NCBI RefSeq assembly: GCF_001278705.1 | Contig: NZ_CP012600.1 | Span: 1,550,190-1,614,189 of the forward strand | Direction: 5' to 3' | From: Bacillus gobiensis | GTDB lineage: Bacteria; Bacillota; Bacilli; Bacillales; Bacillaceae | Length of the DNA stretch: 64,000 nucleotides | Shown here: piece by piece, positions 27,765-37,459 of the stretch | Position numbering within the stretch: position 1 is the first letter of the stretch | Layout of the letters: the number at the start of each line of letters is the position of its first letter | Position numbers and translations under genes: made by a program | Notes under the pieces: model-generated | Database searches by the model: none | What the model was told of the DNA's origin: nothing | Seen by the model: the letters and a program-made list of their open reading frames with translations, nothing else

Positions 27765-27798
27765 AAAAAAGGTAAACCATCTGCGGTTTACCTTTTTT
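27765..27798. terminator. Bidirectional terminator between zwf and gndA
   Basis: AAAAAAGGTAAACC and GGTTTACCTTTTTT form a 14-bp stem with a 6-nt loop between convergent genes. Confidence 0.88.
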
Positions 27799-27808
27799 CT
27801 TTATTCTA

Positions 27809-29218
27809 TTACTTCATCCATTCAGTATGGAAAATTCCTTCTTTATCTACTCGCTCATACGTGTGGGCACCGAAGTAATCACGCTGTGCCTGAATGAGGT
27901 TCGCAGGCAGTGTCGCTGTACGATAGCTGTCATAATACGCAAGTGCACTTGAGAATGAAGGTACAGGAATCCCCTGTGCAACCGCAAGTGACAGTACGTT
28001 GCGAAGAGAGCCTTGATACTTTTCGACGATTTCTTTGAAATAAGTATCTAAAAGGAGATTATCAAGCTCAGGATTGCGATCATAAGCTTCCTTAATTTGC
28101 TGAAGGAATGCGGCACGGATGATACATCCGCCTCTGAATATCATCGCAATTTCTCCATATTTTAAATCCCAATTGTATTCTTCAGATGCTGCTTTCATTT
28201 GAGCAAATCCTTGTGCGTATGAGCAGATTTTACTCATGAACAACGCTTTTCTAACGTCCTCAATGATTTCCTCTTTATTTTCAATGTTTACTTCGGCTGT
28301 TGGGCCGGAAAGGATCTCAGATGCTTTCACGCGCTCATCTTTCATTGAAGAGATAAACCTAGCGAAAACTGATTCTGTGATAATCGGGAGCGGCACACCT
28401 AAATCAAGCGCGCTTTGGCTCGTCCATTTGCCTGTTCCTTTTTGGCCGGCTTTATCCAAAATCACATCAACAAGCGGCTGGTTCGTTTCTTCGTCTATCT
28501 TTGTAAAAATATCTGCTGTAATTTCAATCAGATAGCTGTCAAGCTCACCTTTATTCCATTCGGAAAAGACTTTGTGAAGCTCATCAGCCGATAAACCAAG
28601 AAGGTTTTTCAGAATAAAATAAGACTCGGAAATTAATTGCATATCTCCGTATTCGATTCCGTTATGAACCATTTTTACATAGTGCCCCGCGCCATCTGGG
28701 CCGATATAAGTTGTACATGCCTCACCATTTACTTTTGCAGAGATAGCTTCAAGAATCGGTTCGACAAGCTCGTGAGCTTCTTTTTGGCCCCCAGGCATGA
28801 TGGAAGGCCCTTTTAAAGCTCCTTCTTCACCGCCGGATACCCCGGTTCCGATAAAATGGATTCCGCTTTCAGCAAGGTCTTTGTTTCTTCTTTGCGTATC
28901 TTTATAATATGTATTGCCGCCATCGATAAGGATGTCTCCTTTTTCTAAATGAGGAAGCAATGATTGAATCGTGGCATCAGTTGGTGTTCCTGCTTTTACC
29001 ATAAGAAGGATTTTCCGAGGCGTTTCAAGTGATTGAACAAACTCCTCAATGCTGTATGTACCAACAACCTGCTTACCATCCGCTTCTTTGAGAAATTCCT
29101 CTGTTTTTTCACTAGATCTGTTGTAAACAGAGATAGAAAATCCCCGGCTTTCAATATTCAAGGCGAGGTTTTTTCCCATTACTGCCAGTCCTACAACTCC
29201 TATTTGCTGCTTTGGCAT
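27809..29218 (-). CDS. gndA: 6-phosphogluconate dehydrogenase (NADP+)
   Basis: A 469-residue enzyme that converts 6-phosphogluconate to ribulose-5-phosphate and CO2. The Rossmann motif [17 protein letters not shown] is at the N-terminus, followed by [27 protein letters not shown] and the signature near [12 protein letters not shown]. Full length for the family. Neighbouring zwf supplies the preceding intermediates. Confidence 0.96.
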   Translation of the reverse strand: MPKQQIGVVGLAVMGKNLALNIESRGFSISVYNRSSEKTEEFLKEADGKQVVGTYSIEEFVQSLETPRKILLMVKAGTPTDATIQSLLPHLEKGDILIDGGNTYYKDTQRRNKDLAESGIHFIGTGVSGGEEGALKGPSIMPGGQKEAHELVEPILEAISAKVNGEACTTYIGPDGAGHYVKMVHNGIEYGDMQLISESYFILKNLLGLSADELHKVFSEWNKGELDSYLIEITADIFTKIDEETNQPLVDVILDKAGQKGTGKWTSQSALDLGVPLPIITESVFARFISSMKDERVKASEILSGPTAEVNIENKEEIIEDVRKALFMSKICSYAQGFAQMKAASEEYNWDLKYGEIAMIFRGGCIIRAAFLQQIKEAYDRNPELDNLLLDTYFKEIVEKYQGSLRNVLSLAVAQGIPVPSFSSALAYYDSYRTATLPANLIQAQRDYFGAHTYERVDKEGIFHTEWMK

Positions 29219-29307
29219 GATAAAACTCCCTTTCTATTCAACATTCAGTTGCATCATAAAGTAATAGCCATTATTGAAATTACCACAACTTTGTCTACAA
29301 TTTCAAG

Positions 29308-30564
29308 CTATTCATCTTCATTATTATTCGAAAGAAAATCTTTATTAAAACTTGTGCCGCCTGAATTGCTCTCTTTTGACTTACCCTTCAATCCTTTTTT
29401 TATGGCGTCCGTACCGTATTTTTCATTTATTTTACTGACAAGTTTATATATTGGCTCTTTTTTTGCATCGTCTGTAAAAGTGAATAAATCGAGCTGTTTA
29501 AATGCTTTATCTCTTTCGATTAAGTCCATTCCAGTGATTCCTGCCAATCGAATCGGCTCGCCATTCCAATGCTTATAAAATAACGCAGAGGCCTCTTGAA
29601 CAAGTTCTGTTTCTAGATCTGTCGGATTATTTAACCGTTTATGTCTCGTTACTGTCTTCCAATCCGCATAACGGATCATAATTGATAATTTGCTTGCTAC
29701 AACCTCTTTTCTTTTTAGCCGTCTGCTGACAGAGGCAGACAGCTTCTGTAACAAGTTGTTTATTTCATCTTTATCCGAGCTGTCGTGCGGTAAAGTCGAT
29801 GAATTTCCGATGCTTTTGAATTCGTTTATGCTGTCAGGATTGACTTCTCTTGTGTCGGTGCCAAGCGCTCTATTTTTCAGCCTGGTACCATTAACCCCTA
29901 ATGCTTGTTTTAATTGAAATTCCTCTGTAAGAGCGAGATCACCGATTGTTGTAATATTTAATTTCAAAAGCTTCTCCGCCGTCTTTTCTCCAATTCCGTG
30001 CATGTTATGAATAGGCATTGGCCACAGCAGAGTCTTCAACTCCCTTTTTCGTAAAACGGTAATCCCTAACGGCTTTTTCATGTTCGATGCCATTTTCGCA
30101 AGAAACTTATTTGGTGCGATCCCGATGCTTGAAGGGAGCAGCAGCTCATCGAGAAGTCTTTGTTGTATTTCTTTTGCAGTTATCATAGCATATTCGTGAA
30201 AACGGGTATTGGTTAAATCCATATATCCTTCGTCAATGGAAACAGGCTCTACCAAATCTGTATACTCTCGAAGCAGACTGAACATTTCTTTTGAAGATGA
30301 GCGGTACCGTTCAAAATTAGGTGATCTTACAATTAAGGAAGGACATAGCTTCTTCGCTTCCCACAAAGGCATAGGCGCTTTCACCCCGTATTTACGTGCT
30401 TCATAGCTGCTCGTAACTACTATTCCTTTGCGATCTTTTGCATTCCCGGCAATTGCAAGCGGCTTTCCTTTTAGGGAAGGATCATAGGCAACCTCTACTG
30501 AAGCGTAAAAGCTATTCATATCAATATGAAATATGATTCTACCGTTACGCTGCGTCTGGCTCAT
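29308..30564 (-). CDS. polY1: DNA polymerase IV (Y-family, PolY1/YqjH)
   Basis: A 418-residue error-prone translesion polymerase. Catalytic acids are Asp15 in HIDMNSFYASVEV and Asp111-Glu112 in SIDEGYMDLT. The helix-hairpin-helix thumb MHGIGEKTAEKL follows, and a sliding-clamp binding motif QLDLFTF lies near residue 370. The low-complexity C-terminal tail (KSKESNSGGTSF) is species-specific. Position next to mifM and gndA equals yqjH in B. subtilis. Confidence 0.93.
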   Translation of the reverse strand: MSQTQRNGRIIFHIDMNSFYASVEVAYDPSLKGKPLAIAGNAKDRKGIVVTSSYEARKYGVKAPMPLWEAKKLCPSLIVRSPNFERYRSSSKEMFSLLREYTDLVEPVSIDEGYMDLTNTRFHEYAMITAKEIQQRLLDELLLPSSIGIAPNKFLAKMASNMKKPLGITVLRKRELKTLLWPMPIHNMHGIGEKTAEKLLKLNITTIGDLALTEEFQLKQALGVNGTRLKNRALGTDTREVNPDSINEFKSIGNSSTLPHDSSDKDEINNLLQKLSASVSRRLKRKEVVASKLSIMIRYADWKTVTRHKRLNNPTDLETELVQEASALFYKHWNGEPIRLAGITGMDLIERDKAFKQLDLFTFTDDAKKEPIYKLVSKINEKYGTDAIKKGLKGKSKESNSGGTSFNKDFLSNNNEDE

Positions 30565-30637
30565 ATGAATCTCTCCTCATTTCTGGACTTTTTAGTCGTT
30601 CCTATAGTAAACTCAACATGAACGGATGTGAGAAAAA

Positions 30638-30913
30638 ATGATTTTCGATTCATTAAACGAACTCTTTTTCTTCGTGGATTTTGTCACGATTATCCTGCCT
30701 GCCTTGACGGCATTCGGTACAGTATTTTTCGTAAAAAAAGGCTTGACCGGCTTCAGTTCCAATATAAGGCATACAGCTGAAGAAAGTCTTCTCCAGGCTC
30801 CCAGCTTGCAGGATGCACTGGATATTTTTCATAATCGCATGACCAAGTGGATAAGTAAAGTGATTCGTATGAAAAGATCTTCAGATGATGAAGAGTGTTT
30901 TACCTCCTTTTGA
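30638..30913 (+). CDS. mifM: MifM, arrest peptide that senses membrane insertion
   Basis: A 91-residue protein with an N-terminal hydrophobic segment (FFFVDFVTIILPALTAFGTVFF, about residues 10-32) and a C-terminal arrest region, RMTKWISKVIRMKRSSDDEE at residues 67-86. That region aligns with RITTWIRKVFRM...NDEEDAG of B. subtilis MifM. MifM stalls the ribosome unless it is inserted by SpoIIIJ. Stalling opens the hairpin that hides the yidC2 ribosome binding site. The ORF ends inside the 5' arm of that hairpin. The tail after the acidic cluster (CFTSF) differs from B. subtilis. Confidence 0.9.
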   Translation: MIFDSLNELFFFVDFVTIILPALTAFGTVFFVKKGLTGFSSNIRHTAEESLLQAPSLQDALDIFHNRMTKWISKVIRMKRSSDDEECFTSF

Positions 30914-30932
30914 CAGTGAAATAAAAAGGAGG
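30903..30932 (+). promoter_or_regulatory. Hairpin masking the yidC2 ribosome binding site
   Basis: CCTCCTTTT at 30903-30911 is the exact complement of AAAAGGAGG at 30924-30932, the ribosome binding site of yidC2. A ribosome stalled near the end of mifM would cover the first arm and expose the site. This is the MifM-YidC2 mechanism known from B. subtilis. Confidence 0.87.
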
Positions 30933-30939
30933 AAAACAA

Positions 30940-31752
30940 TTGAAACGAATGATAAATAAATTAAGCTTTATATTCACCTTTGCTTTTACAATTCTTGCTG
31001 TCAACACTGCCCAAGCGAGTACAGGAGCTGCTTCTGGCGGAACTGATGACGGGTTTATCCATCATTATTTTGTCTCGCCTTTTTCTGCATTGCTTAAAGG
31101 TGTGGCAGAGTTATTTCACGGGGATTTTGGACTTTCCATTATTTGCGTTACGATAATTATCCGATTGCTGCTTTTGCCGCTATTCGTCAACCAATATAAA
31201 AAACAGCAAATCTTTCAGCAAAAGCTTGCGGTCATAAAACCAGAGCTGGATGCGATTCAAAGCAAACTGAAAAAGACGAAAGATCCTGTAAAACAAAGAG
31301 AAATTCAGCAGGAAATGTTTGCTGTTTATCGAGAAAATAAATTAAACCCGCTTGCCATGGGATGCTTGCCGATGCTCATTCAAATTCCAATCATCTTTGG
31401 ATTCTATTCGGCGATTCGTACTACACCTGAAATTGCATCACACGAATTCTTATGGTTTAATTTAGGGAATTCCGATGTCACCCTATCACTTTTGGTTGGA
31501 GTGATGTACATCATTCAGTTTCAGGTTTCCCAAAAACTCAATGTGCAGCCAAACCCAACAAATCAAGGAATGATGCAGCAGGCCAAACTAATGGCCTTTC
31601 TCTTTCCAGTGATTACAACAGTATTTTCGTTAAGTGCGCCGTCGGCCTTGCCGCTCTATTGGTTCACCAGTGCCTTGTTTATGACAGGACAAACGATAAT
31701 GATAAAAATCCTTTACGGGACCAAAAGTAAAACGGAAGCAGAATCTGTTTGA
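30940..31752 (+). CDS. misCB: Membrane protein insertase YidC2 (YqjG/MisCB)
   Basis: A 270-residue YidC/Oxa1 family insertase, the back-up of SpoIIIJ. A signal-like N-terminal segment is followed by the large helical hairpin loop (QQKLAVIKPELDAIQSKLKK) and the transmembrane core with MGCLPMLIQIPIIFGFYSAI. The start is TTG, preceded by AAAAGGAGG inside a hairpin with the 3' end of mifM. No cysteine lies at the signal peptide end, so it is not an obvious lipoprotein. Confidence 0.93.
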   Translation: MKRMINKLSFIFTFAFTILAVNTAQASTGAASGGTDDGFIHHYFVSPFSALLKGVAELFHGDFGLSIICVTIIIRLLLLPLFVNQYKKQQIFQQKLAVIKPELDAIQSKLKKTKDPVKQREIQQEMFAVYRENKLNPLAMGCLPMLIQIPIIFGFYSAIRTTPEIASHEFLWFNLGNSDVTLSLLVGVMYIIQFQVSQKLNVQPNPTNQGMMQQAKLMAFLFPVITTVFSLSAPSALPLYWFTSALFMTGQTIMIKILYGTKSKTEAESV

Positions 31753-31754
31753 AT

Positions 31755-31797
31755 AAAAAAGCCGAACACCCGGAGTGGCGGGTAGTTCGGCTTTTTT
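31755..31797. terminator. Terminator between misCB and the carbohydrate island
   Basis: AAAAAAGCCGAAC and GTTCGGCTTTTTT form a strong stem with an inner CCGGAGTGGCGGG region. It can serve both convergent transcripts. Confidence 0.85.
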
Positions 31798-31823
31798 CAT
31801 TCGTTGTTTCCTTTTTTGAAGTT

Positions 31824-33419
31824 TTATCTACGGCCAGACTCAATTTTGTAGATATTCCCTTTTACGTAAACAGCGTTCCCCGTCAATGCCAAGTATACCC
31901 TTCCATTTTTAGGATATACTGTTTTTGACTGACCCATAATATCCGTGACCGTAAGAGAGCAATCCGTCCGGATAGTCACGTCTTGAGGAGTTTCAGACCA
32001 TAATGCTCTGACTGCACTATAACCCTTCTTAAACTTGTAGCTGTGGACCCCTGCAGCGATTTCTTCTTTCTTTTCAAAGACAGCATCAGTCAGCTGACGG
32101 GTCATAGCGGAATATGCCACGTAAGCAGGTTTTGGAGTATAAGCCCCTAGAGCATCATCTCCATGACGAATGATGCCGAAGTTATCTTCAATTTTTGCTT
32201 TATCTAACCCGTCATCCATAAAGTCATACCAGTAAATTTTTTCAACACCTTCAGCGAGGGACAATACATACATTCTGACCAAATAAGCGGCTTGTGTTTT
32301 TTCATCAACTGCTTTCGTTCCGCCGGTCGTATACCCCATTTCCGTAATCCAGATTGGTTTTGTTTCTCCGCCATTATACCGCTTGACTAACTCATTCAGA
32401 GCCTTCAATTCGGCGGACATTCCTTCCGGATTTTGAGTAAGCCGGTACGGGTGAACAGATAGGACATCCATATAGTCCAAACCGCCAACTTCAAATAAAT
32501 CCTCCAGCCACCCCATATGGATGGCAGAGCTTGCTCCTCCGACAACTGTCACATCCGGACGTATTTCTTTTACAGTTTCTTGGGTTTTCTTCAACAGTTT
32601 GAAGTAATAATCGGCTCTTGAGTCTGCCGGCCCGCTTCCTATATCGCCAAATGCCGGATTGTTAAATTCGTTATAGACTTCCACCCGTTTGATTTGTTCT
32701 CCGTACTGTTCCAAGATCGATCGCCCATAATTTGCAAATCCCTGTCTCCCCTCATCGGTATAAGGAGTATATCCATTATCGTAAAATGGATTCGTGTAAC
32801 TGAAGATCATTAATGGATTCAGTTGATGGGCATTCGCTTCATTCATGTAATTGGTATAACGGTCCATAAAGCTGTATACCCCTTTTTGTGTCTCCACTCG
32901 ATCCCAGTACATTTCATCACGGAAATTTTTTGCTCCGGCTTTTTGCAGAAGCGGCATTAAGACCGGATTCCACGCGGGTCTTAACGTTGAGCTGAAATGA
33001 GTAGACATGCCAAACTGCGAATCGGAAAATGCAGTTACATCAAATGGTGTCAACCTGGCAAAGGGCGTTTCTTTTTGGGTTAATAGCTCACCATTTTTTG
33101 TAGCTGCAAGCTTTAAAGTAAAATACCCGAGCTTATTCAGCCATAATGTCAGCTCCGCCTTACCGTCTTTTACCTCTTTCGTTCCTGATGCCACGTTGTT
33201 CCCCCAAAAATCGACTACAGTCCATGTCACTTTGTCCCCGCCGGTCCTAACGGTAAAAGCAGATGATTCATTTTTAAGAAAAATATTACCAAGCTTCTTC
33301 TGCTGAATTTCCAGATCCGGCAGTGGCTCCTCCTCACCCATTGCTTTTAGCCCGCTCATCTGCGAAAGCAATACAAGAAAAAAAATGATTAGGAGACGAA
33401 ACGTTGTTCTGATCTTCAT
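31824..33419 (-). CDS. Secreted glycoside hydrolase, PslG/GH39-like
   Basis: A 531-residue secreted protein with a signal peptide (LLIIFFLVLLSQMSGLKA), an N-terminal beta domain (about residues 30-125) and a clan GH-A barrel (about 130-440). The acid/base is Glu251 in VYNEFNNP and the nucleophile is Glu360 in WITEMGYTT, followed by a C-terminal beta domain. The layout resembles PslG, an endoglycosidase that cuts exopolysaccharide, and GH39 enzymes in general. It is the last gene of the island, 124 bp after the larger glycosidase. Specificity cannot be read from the sequence. Confidence 0.78.
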   Translation of the reverse strand: MKIRTTFRLLIIFFLVLLSQMSGLKAMGEEEPLPDLEIQQKKLGNIFLKNESSAFTVRTGGDKVTWTVVDFWGNNVASGTKEVKDGKAELTLWLNKLGYFTLKLAATKNGELLTQKETPFARLTPFDVTAFSDSQFGMSTHFSSTLRPAWNPVLMPLLQKAGAKNFRDEMYWDRVETQKGVYSFMDRYTNYMNEANAHQLNPLMIFSYTNPFYDNGYTPYTDEGRQGFANYGRSILEQYGEQIKRVEVYNEFNNPAFGDIGSGPADSRADYYFKLLKKTQETVKEIRPDVTVVGGASSAIHMGWLEDLFEVGGLDYMDVLSVHPYRLTQNPEGMSAELKALNELVKRYNGGETKPIWITEMGYTTGGTKAVDEKTQAAYLVRMYVLSLAEGVEKIYWYDFMDDGLDKAKIEDNFGIIRHGDDALGAYTPKPAYVAYSAMTRQLTDAVFEKKEEIAAGVHSYKFKKGYSAVRALWSETPQDVTIRTDCSLTVTDIMGQSKTVYPKNGRVYLALTGNAVYVKGNIYKIESGRR

Positions 33420-33501
33420 TACCCTTTTTCTCCTTTCCTACGCTTTTTATCCTGCTTTAACAGGCAGTAAAGCCGTATCAAGGCTTGTTGAATCACTTAA
33501 C

Positions 33502-33532
33502 AATCAGAAGGGGATAAAACTCCCCCCTGATT
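33502..33532 (-). other. Hairpin between the two glycosidase genes
   Basis: On the minus strand AATCAG and CTGATT, with GGGGGA and TCCCC inside, form a stem around a 6-nt loop. No T run follows, so it may stabilise the upstream message or give partial attenuation rather than full termination. Confidence 0.45.
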
Positions 33533-33543
33533 AAAAGCACATT

Positions 33544-36500
33544 TTAAAACGATGGTACAGAAAGTAAGTGCGGTGTTTTCGGCTGCAATTTTAAAGTTTT
33601 TCCTCCCGAGTCGACATCGTTTATTTTATCTGTCCATTTTGAAATCCGTATACCGTTAATCGTAATATAAACATCCTTAGCTGTATCCGTATAGTTCGCG
33701 ATGTTGATCAGCAGCCTGTTGTTATAGACCACGCTCCGCCATTCTACCCCGTAAACAGGCTTATTTGTTGCGGCATCCATCAACATGACTTTAATAAGTC
33801 TCATGTTGGATAACATCGGAATGACCACATTTCTTAATTCAGGAGCAGTCGGAGTTTCTGCAATTACCTTGGACCTTGAAAAAACCTTCTTACGGATATC
33901 TCCTGGCAGCGACTGATTGTGTTCATCGAATTTTAACGATTCCTGATTAAGAATAAGGATTTTCTTTCCGTAATCTCTGGAATAGACTTCAAGCTTATTC
34001 AAGGTTGATTTTTTCACATGGGTAGCCTCAGGTATGATAAGCAGCTTAATGTTGTCAAACTTGCCTTCTTGAATCTGTTTTTCAGAGATAAACCGAACCT
34101 TCTCACCGCTATAGCTAAGTGATTCGTAAGCGCTCCCAACCGCAGGAAGATATCCCGTGGAATAGACAAGCGACGGATTCGAGTACAGAATCGCAACTTC
34201 CGCTTTATCTTTCTGAAAAGCGGTAATCTCATTGGAAAGTCGGTTCAAGTCCAGATTGGTCTTGCCAACGGCCGATACAACATCTGGCCGATGCAGGAGA
34301 CTGCCATAAATTACGCTGGTCGGATCGTTCGTGCGGTCCCAAACCCATAGAGCGGATGCACTTAGGCCGTGAATAGCCCCTTGCCAAACGACAGAACGAA
34401 CATGCTTTGCCTGTTCCGGAGTGTAGTCATCATTTCCGTCACGAATGACATGGTGTTCTGAGTTATAGACAGGCGCTTGTCTAAAGGAATTCTGCAAATC
34501 ATAAAATCTTAGTTCTTCAAGATATCCTTTTTCCCCTTCGTCGATATAGTTCCAGTTATCGTTACCATTGATGTGATTAAAGGCAGCAAACCGTTCCGGA
34601 TCAATGCCTTGGGCAAGTTCAGCTTGAGTATGCAGTTTATTGCCCATTATTTTCGTTTTTACCGGCAATTCCGGTGCGAGCTCCTTAATCAAATCGGCCA
34701 TCCACTTGTGCCAATCAGCGAATAACGTATTGTTAAACTCGACCCAGTCATAATAATGCGGGGTTGCTTCCAAGACGGTTGGCATTTTGACTTCTTCAAA
34801 GGACTGGTATTCTGTTCCGTAAATTCGGTTAAGTTCAGCAATACTGCCTTGGTAAAGTTCGGCCAAATAAGCATGCCATTTAGCTAGATGGTGTTCGTCG
34901 ACGCTTGATTGATACGTAGGCTCATTCGTTAACGTTACACTATGCAGCGACGGATAGTCTTTTATCATTGGTATAAGTGTGCGAAGGTAATCACCGATTA
35001 TTTCTTTGGCTTTTGGATGATCAAAGTTAAATCGGTAAAATCCATTATTGCTGCTTCTTAGCTCCGGCCATTTTTTCAAAGCGAAATCTGGAAAATAATG
35101 TGGTGACAGGAGCAAATTGACGCCAACATCATGATTTGCTGCGTTAGCTAATACGTTTTGAATATCATTTTCTATAGTTCTTTTTGATATGGCATATTCT
35201 TTGCCTTCTGCCGGACCGCCAGTTTCAAATCCTGGATTTTGTAAAAGATTCTGATCTGTACCTACTTCCTTCATACTTACATCATCGATCCAAACGTCGC
35301 CGATAATATTTTCAGACAGGATCACAAAGAGGAATTCTGTCTCATCTGCTCCAGTCTTATATTGCAAGGTTCGTTCCATCCAATCGTACGTTCCTCTTGG
35401 AAAGTAATGCCTTGTACCCCAGTTTTTACCACCAGGAAACCAAACGTCTTGAACCTCTCTTCCTTTTACCCATGCCTTTATTTCATATGTGGTATTCGGC
35501 TTAACCTTGATTCTTTGATTGGCATGAATATAAACATGAGGGGTCTTCGGCGTTTTATTTGTAAAATGCAGCGACGCCTGGCCGGACTTCGCAGTCGATG
35601 TATCTCTTCCGGCATCGGCATTAATGTTTCCGTTTCGGCTAATGGTCCAATAATCCAAATAAGTTGGCGGGAAGATTACCCGATTCGGACCTGTTTCGAT
35701 TTGAATCATATTCGTTCCAAAGTTCTTAAACTGCGGAATATCTTTTCTTACCTGGTCAAAATGTCCGTAGCCCATAAAAAAGATTGGGCGCTTTTGTATT
35801 AAGCCTGTTTGCGAGTTAACGGTATTTCCGATAAATGAAGATTGATATATCTCAGGCTTTCCAGTTACATAGCGTGGAACACTTTTCGCTTTTTTGCTGC
35901 CATCCAAATAATCTCGCAACCGTGTTATGGCATCGTTATACTTGGCTTCCAGGTCTTCGATTACATAAACAGCGCGCTCCGGCATGTCTCGATCCACATC
36001 CTGCCGCCCATATGTGATGAAATTTTTAATAACGGTTGCATCGACTTGTTCATAATCAATCGGAATTTTCTGATTCTTCGCTTCTTGAAGCATATGCTCC
36101 AATTCAGGCAGTTTGCTTTCAATTGAAGTAAGCCTGCTGTGCATCGACTCCTTGCTCGGGTGAACTTTGACTGTTTGTGAATCCTCCCTCGTCTCACCCG
36201 TTGCCTGTTCTTCAGCTGAAATTGTCACGGATTGTGTTCCAATCTCAGGAAACGCATGATTCAGCGTTTCAGTATACGCTTGCTTTGCAGGAACCGTTAT
36301 CGTTTTCTCAAGATTTGCTTCCGGTACAGAAATCTTCAGTTCGACAGGCTGGTCACTGTAATTAGGCACAAAAAAAGTATATTGGCCCGTTTCCTGCGCA
36401 TATAATTCTTCTGTTCCATCCAGCCAGACATCCCATTTTTGATCAGACGCAATCAAATCGAGCTCTGCAAAATGACTGGCATCTTTTGCCATACCGATTC

Positions 36501-37185
36501 CGGCCGTCCATTCGATCCAGCCTCTCCTTTCCGCACCATCATTATCGTTGAAAAGGATTGAAAACGGAAACGGTCCTGTTGGTTTTTCCGCAAATATAGC
36601 ATTCCACGGAATTTTCGCCTCATAAATCGTGATGTTATCGGTTTGTTCTGTAGCCATCTGTACTGACTCTTTGCCTACTAACGCTGATCCATTGCTCCAC
36701 GACCATATATCCGGTTCACCATTTGCGTTTGCGAAGCCGTATTCAGGGCCAAATTGTTTGTCTTCACCGTACCCGAATGCCATTTGAAGACTGTCACCAT
36801 TCCACATCTGGCTGCCTGGATAAGTCCGGTGGACATTATCCTTTACAGAGGCGGCAATATAAAGCGCTTCATCGTCATGGGCAAAATAGACTTGAGCAGA
36901 TAAGTCATCTATACCTCCCCATCCGTTTATATAAACTTGTTTTTTAGGATCAGACGGCAGAACAACACTCATATAGTCGTTCCATTCATCCAATTGGCCA
37001 TCTATTTCGATTCCCGTGTTGGCGAGAACCGGGGCGTACTTCCCATTCCCAAAAGAGTCTTTCAACTCCTCAAAAGGAATAAATGCTCCCTCTTCAGCTT
37101 TTCCGATGTCGATAAAGGGGGTACTGAAAACGCCTGATAGCAGAAGGCATGCGATTAAACATGTAATCCCTACCCGCTTCACCAT
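33544..37185 (-). CDS. Large secreted GH42-like glycosidase with carbohydrate-binding domains
   Basis: A 1213-residue exported protein. Rough order: signal peptide (1-30), CBM9-like domain (58-245, starting IEIDGQLDEWNDY), an Ig-like beta domain (250-340), then a GH42-like barrel starting near 465. A CBM4/9-like sandwich (about 515-640, with KPNTTYEIKAWVKG) is nested inside this barrel. The putative acid/base is Glu755 in LTNEPTYQ, and Glu910 in VYNSEHHV is a candidate nucleophile. A Rossmann-like domain reminiscent of the GH42 trimerisation domain follows. The ATG at 37183-37185 has GGAGG upstream; the frame extends to 37245. Confidence 0.78.
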   Translation of the reverse strand: MVKRVGITCLIACLLLSGVFSTPFIDIGKAEEGAFIPFEELKDSFGNGKYAPVLANTGIEIDGQLDEWNDYMSVVLPSDPKKQVYINGWGGIDDLSAQVYFAHDDEALYIAASVKDNVHRTYPGSQMWNGDSLQMAFGYGEDKQFGPEYGFANANGEPDIWSWSNGSALVGKESVQMATEQTDNITIYEAKIPWNAIFAEKPTGPFPFSILFNDNDGAERRGWIEWTAGIGMAKDASHFAELDLIASDQKWDVWLDGTEELYAQETGQYTFFVPNYSDQPVELKISVPEANLEKTITVPAKQAYTETLNHAFPEIGTQSVTISAEEQATGETREDSQTVKVHPSKESMHSRLTSIESKLPELEHMLQEAKNQKIPIDYEQVDATVIKNFITYGRQDVDRDMPERAVYVIEDLEAKYNDAITRLRDYLDGSKKAKSVPRYVTGKPEIYQSSFIGNTVNSQTGLIQKRPIFFMGYGHFDQVRKDIPQFKNFGTNMIQIETGPNRVIFPPTYLDYWTISRNGNINADAGRDTSTAKSGQASLHFTNKTPKTPHVYIHANQRIKVKPNTTYEIKAWVKGREVQDVWFPGGKNWGTRHYFPRGTYDWMERTLQYKTGADETEFLFVILSENIIGDVWIDDVSMKEVGTDQNLLQNPGFETGGPAEGKEYAISKRTIENDIQNVLANAANHDVGVNLLLSPHYFPDFALKKWPELRSSNNGFYRFNFDHPKAKEIIGDYLRTLIPMIKDYPSLHSVTLTNEPTYQSSVDEHHLAKWHAYLAELYQGSIAELNRIYGTEYQSFEEVKMPTVLEATPHYYDWVEFNNTLFADWHKWMADLIKELAPELPVKTKIMGNKLHTQAELAQGIDPERFAAFNHINGNDNWNYIDEGEKGYLEELRFYDLQNSFRQAPVYNSEHHVIRDGNDDYTPEQAKHVRSVVWQGAIHGLSASALWVWDRTNDPTSVIYGSLLHRPDVVSAVGKTNLDLNRLSNEITAFQKDKAEVAILYSNPSLVYSTGYLPAVGSAYESLSYSGEKVRFISEKQIQEGKFDNIKLLIIPEATHVKKSTLNKLEVYSRDYGKKILILNQESLKFDEHNQSLPGDIRKKVFSRSKVIAETPTAPELRNVVIPMLSNMRLIKVMLMDAATNKPVYGVEWRSVVYNNRLLINIANYTDTAKDVYITINGIRISKWTDKINDVDSGGKTLKLQPKTPHLLSVPSF

Positions 37186-37293
37186 TTTGGCAATCCTCCA
37201 ATACTTTAGTTTCGAAAAAAAGTCATAAAATCCGGTCATATACAAAATTTACCATTTTACAATAGGCCTCAACCCCTTTCTCTGTCTATCAAT

Positions 37294-37322
37294 TATTTAT
37301 GCCTATTGGATATTTCATTCAA
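37294..37322 (-). promoter_or_regulatory. Possible promoter of the large glycosidase
   Basis: TTGAAT (37322-37317), 17 bp and TAAATA (37299-37294) on the minus strand, about 110 bp before the glycosidase start. The glycosidase genes may thus be transcribed separately from the upstream sugar operon. No CcpA-type cre site was convincing nearby. Confidence 0.4.
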
Positions 37323-37459
37323 ATTTTTGCAAGCTGAAACATGCGGAGACTCTACTCCACCTGATGGGAATATCCCACCATCGTTTCGCTTATAAAAGTT
37401 TAAAAATTACAAAAAAATTTTGAGCTTCTGTTTTTAATAGATGAGGTTTTATTTTGAGC

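Noticed and set aside
33502..33532. Terminator between the two glycosidase genes
   Set aside because: The hairpin has no T run after it on the minus strand, so I list it only as a structure of unknown role.
35362..35802. A 146-codon plus-strand frame inside the large glycosidase gene
   Set aside because: It is antisense to a long, domain-rich coding region and has no family features. It is a shadow frame.
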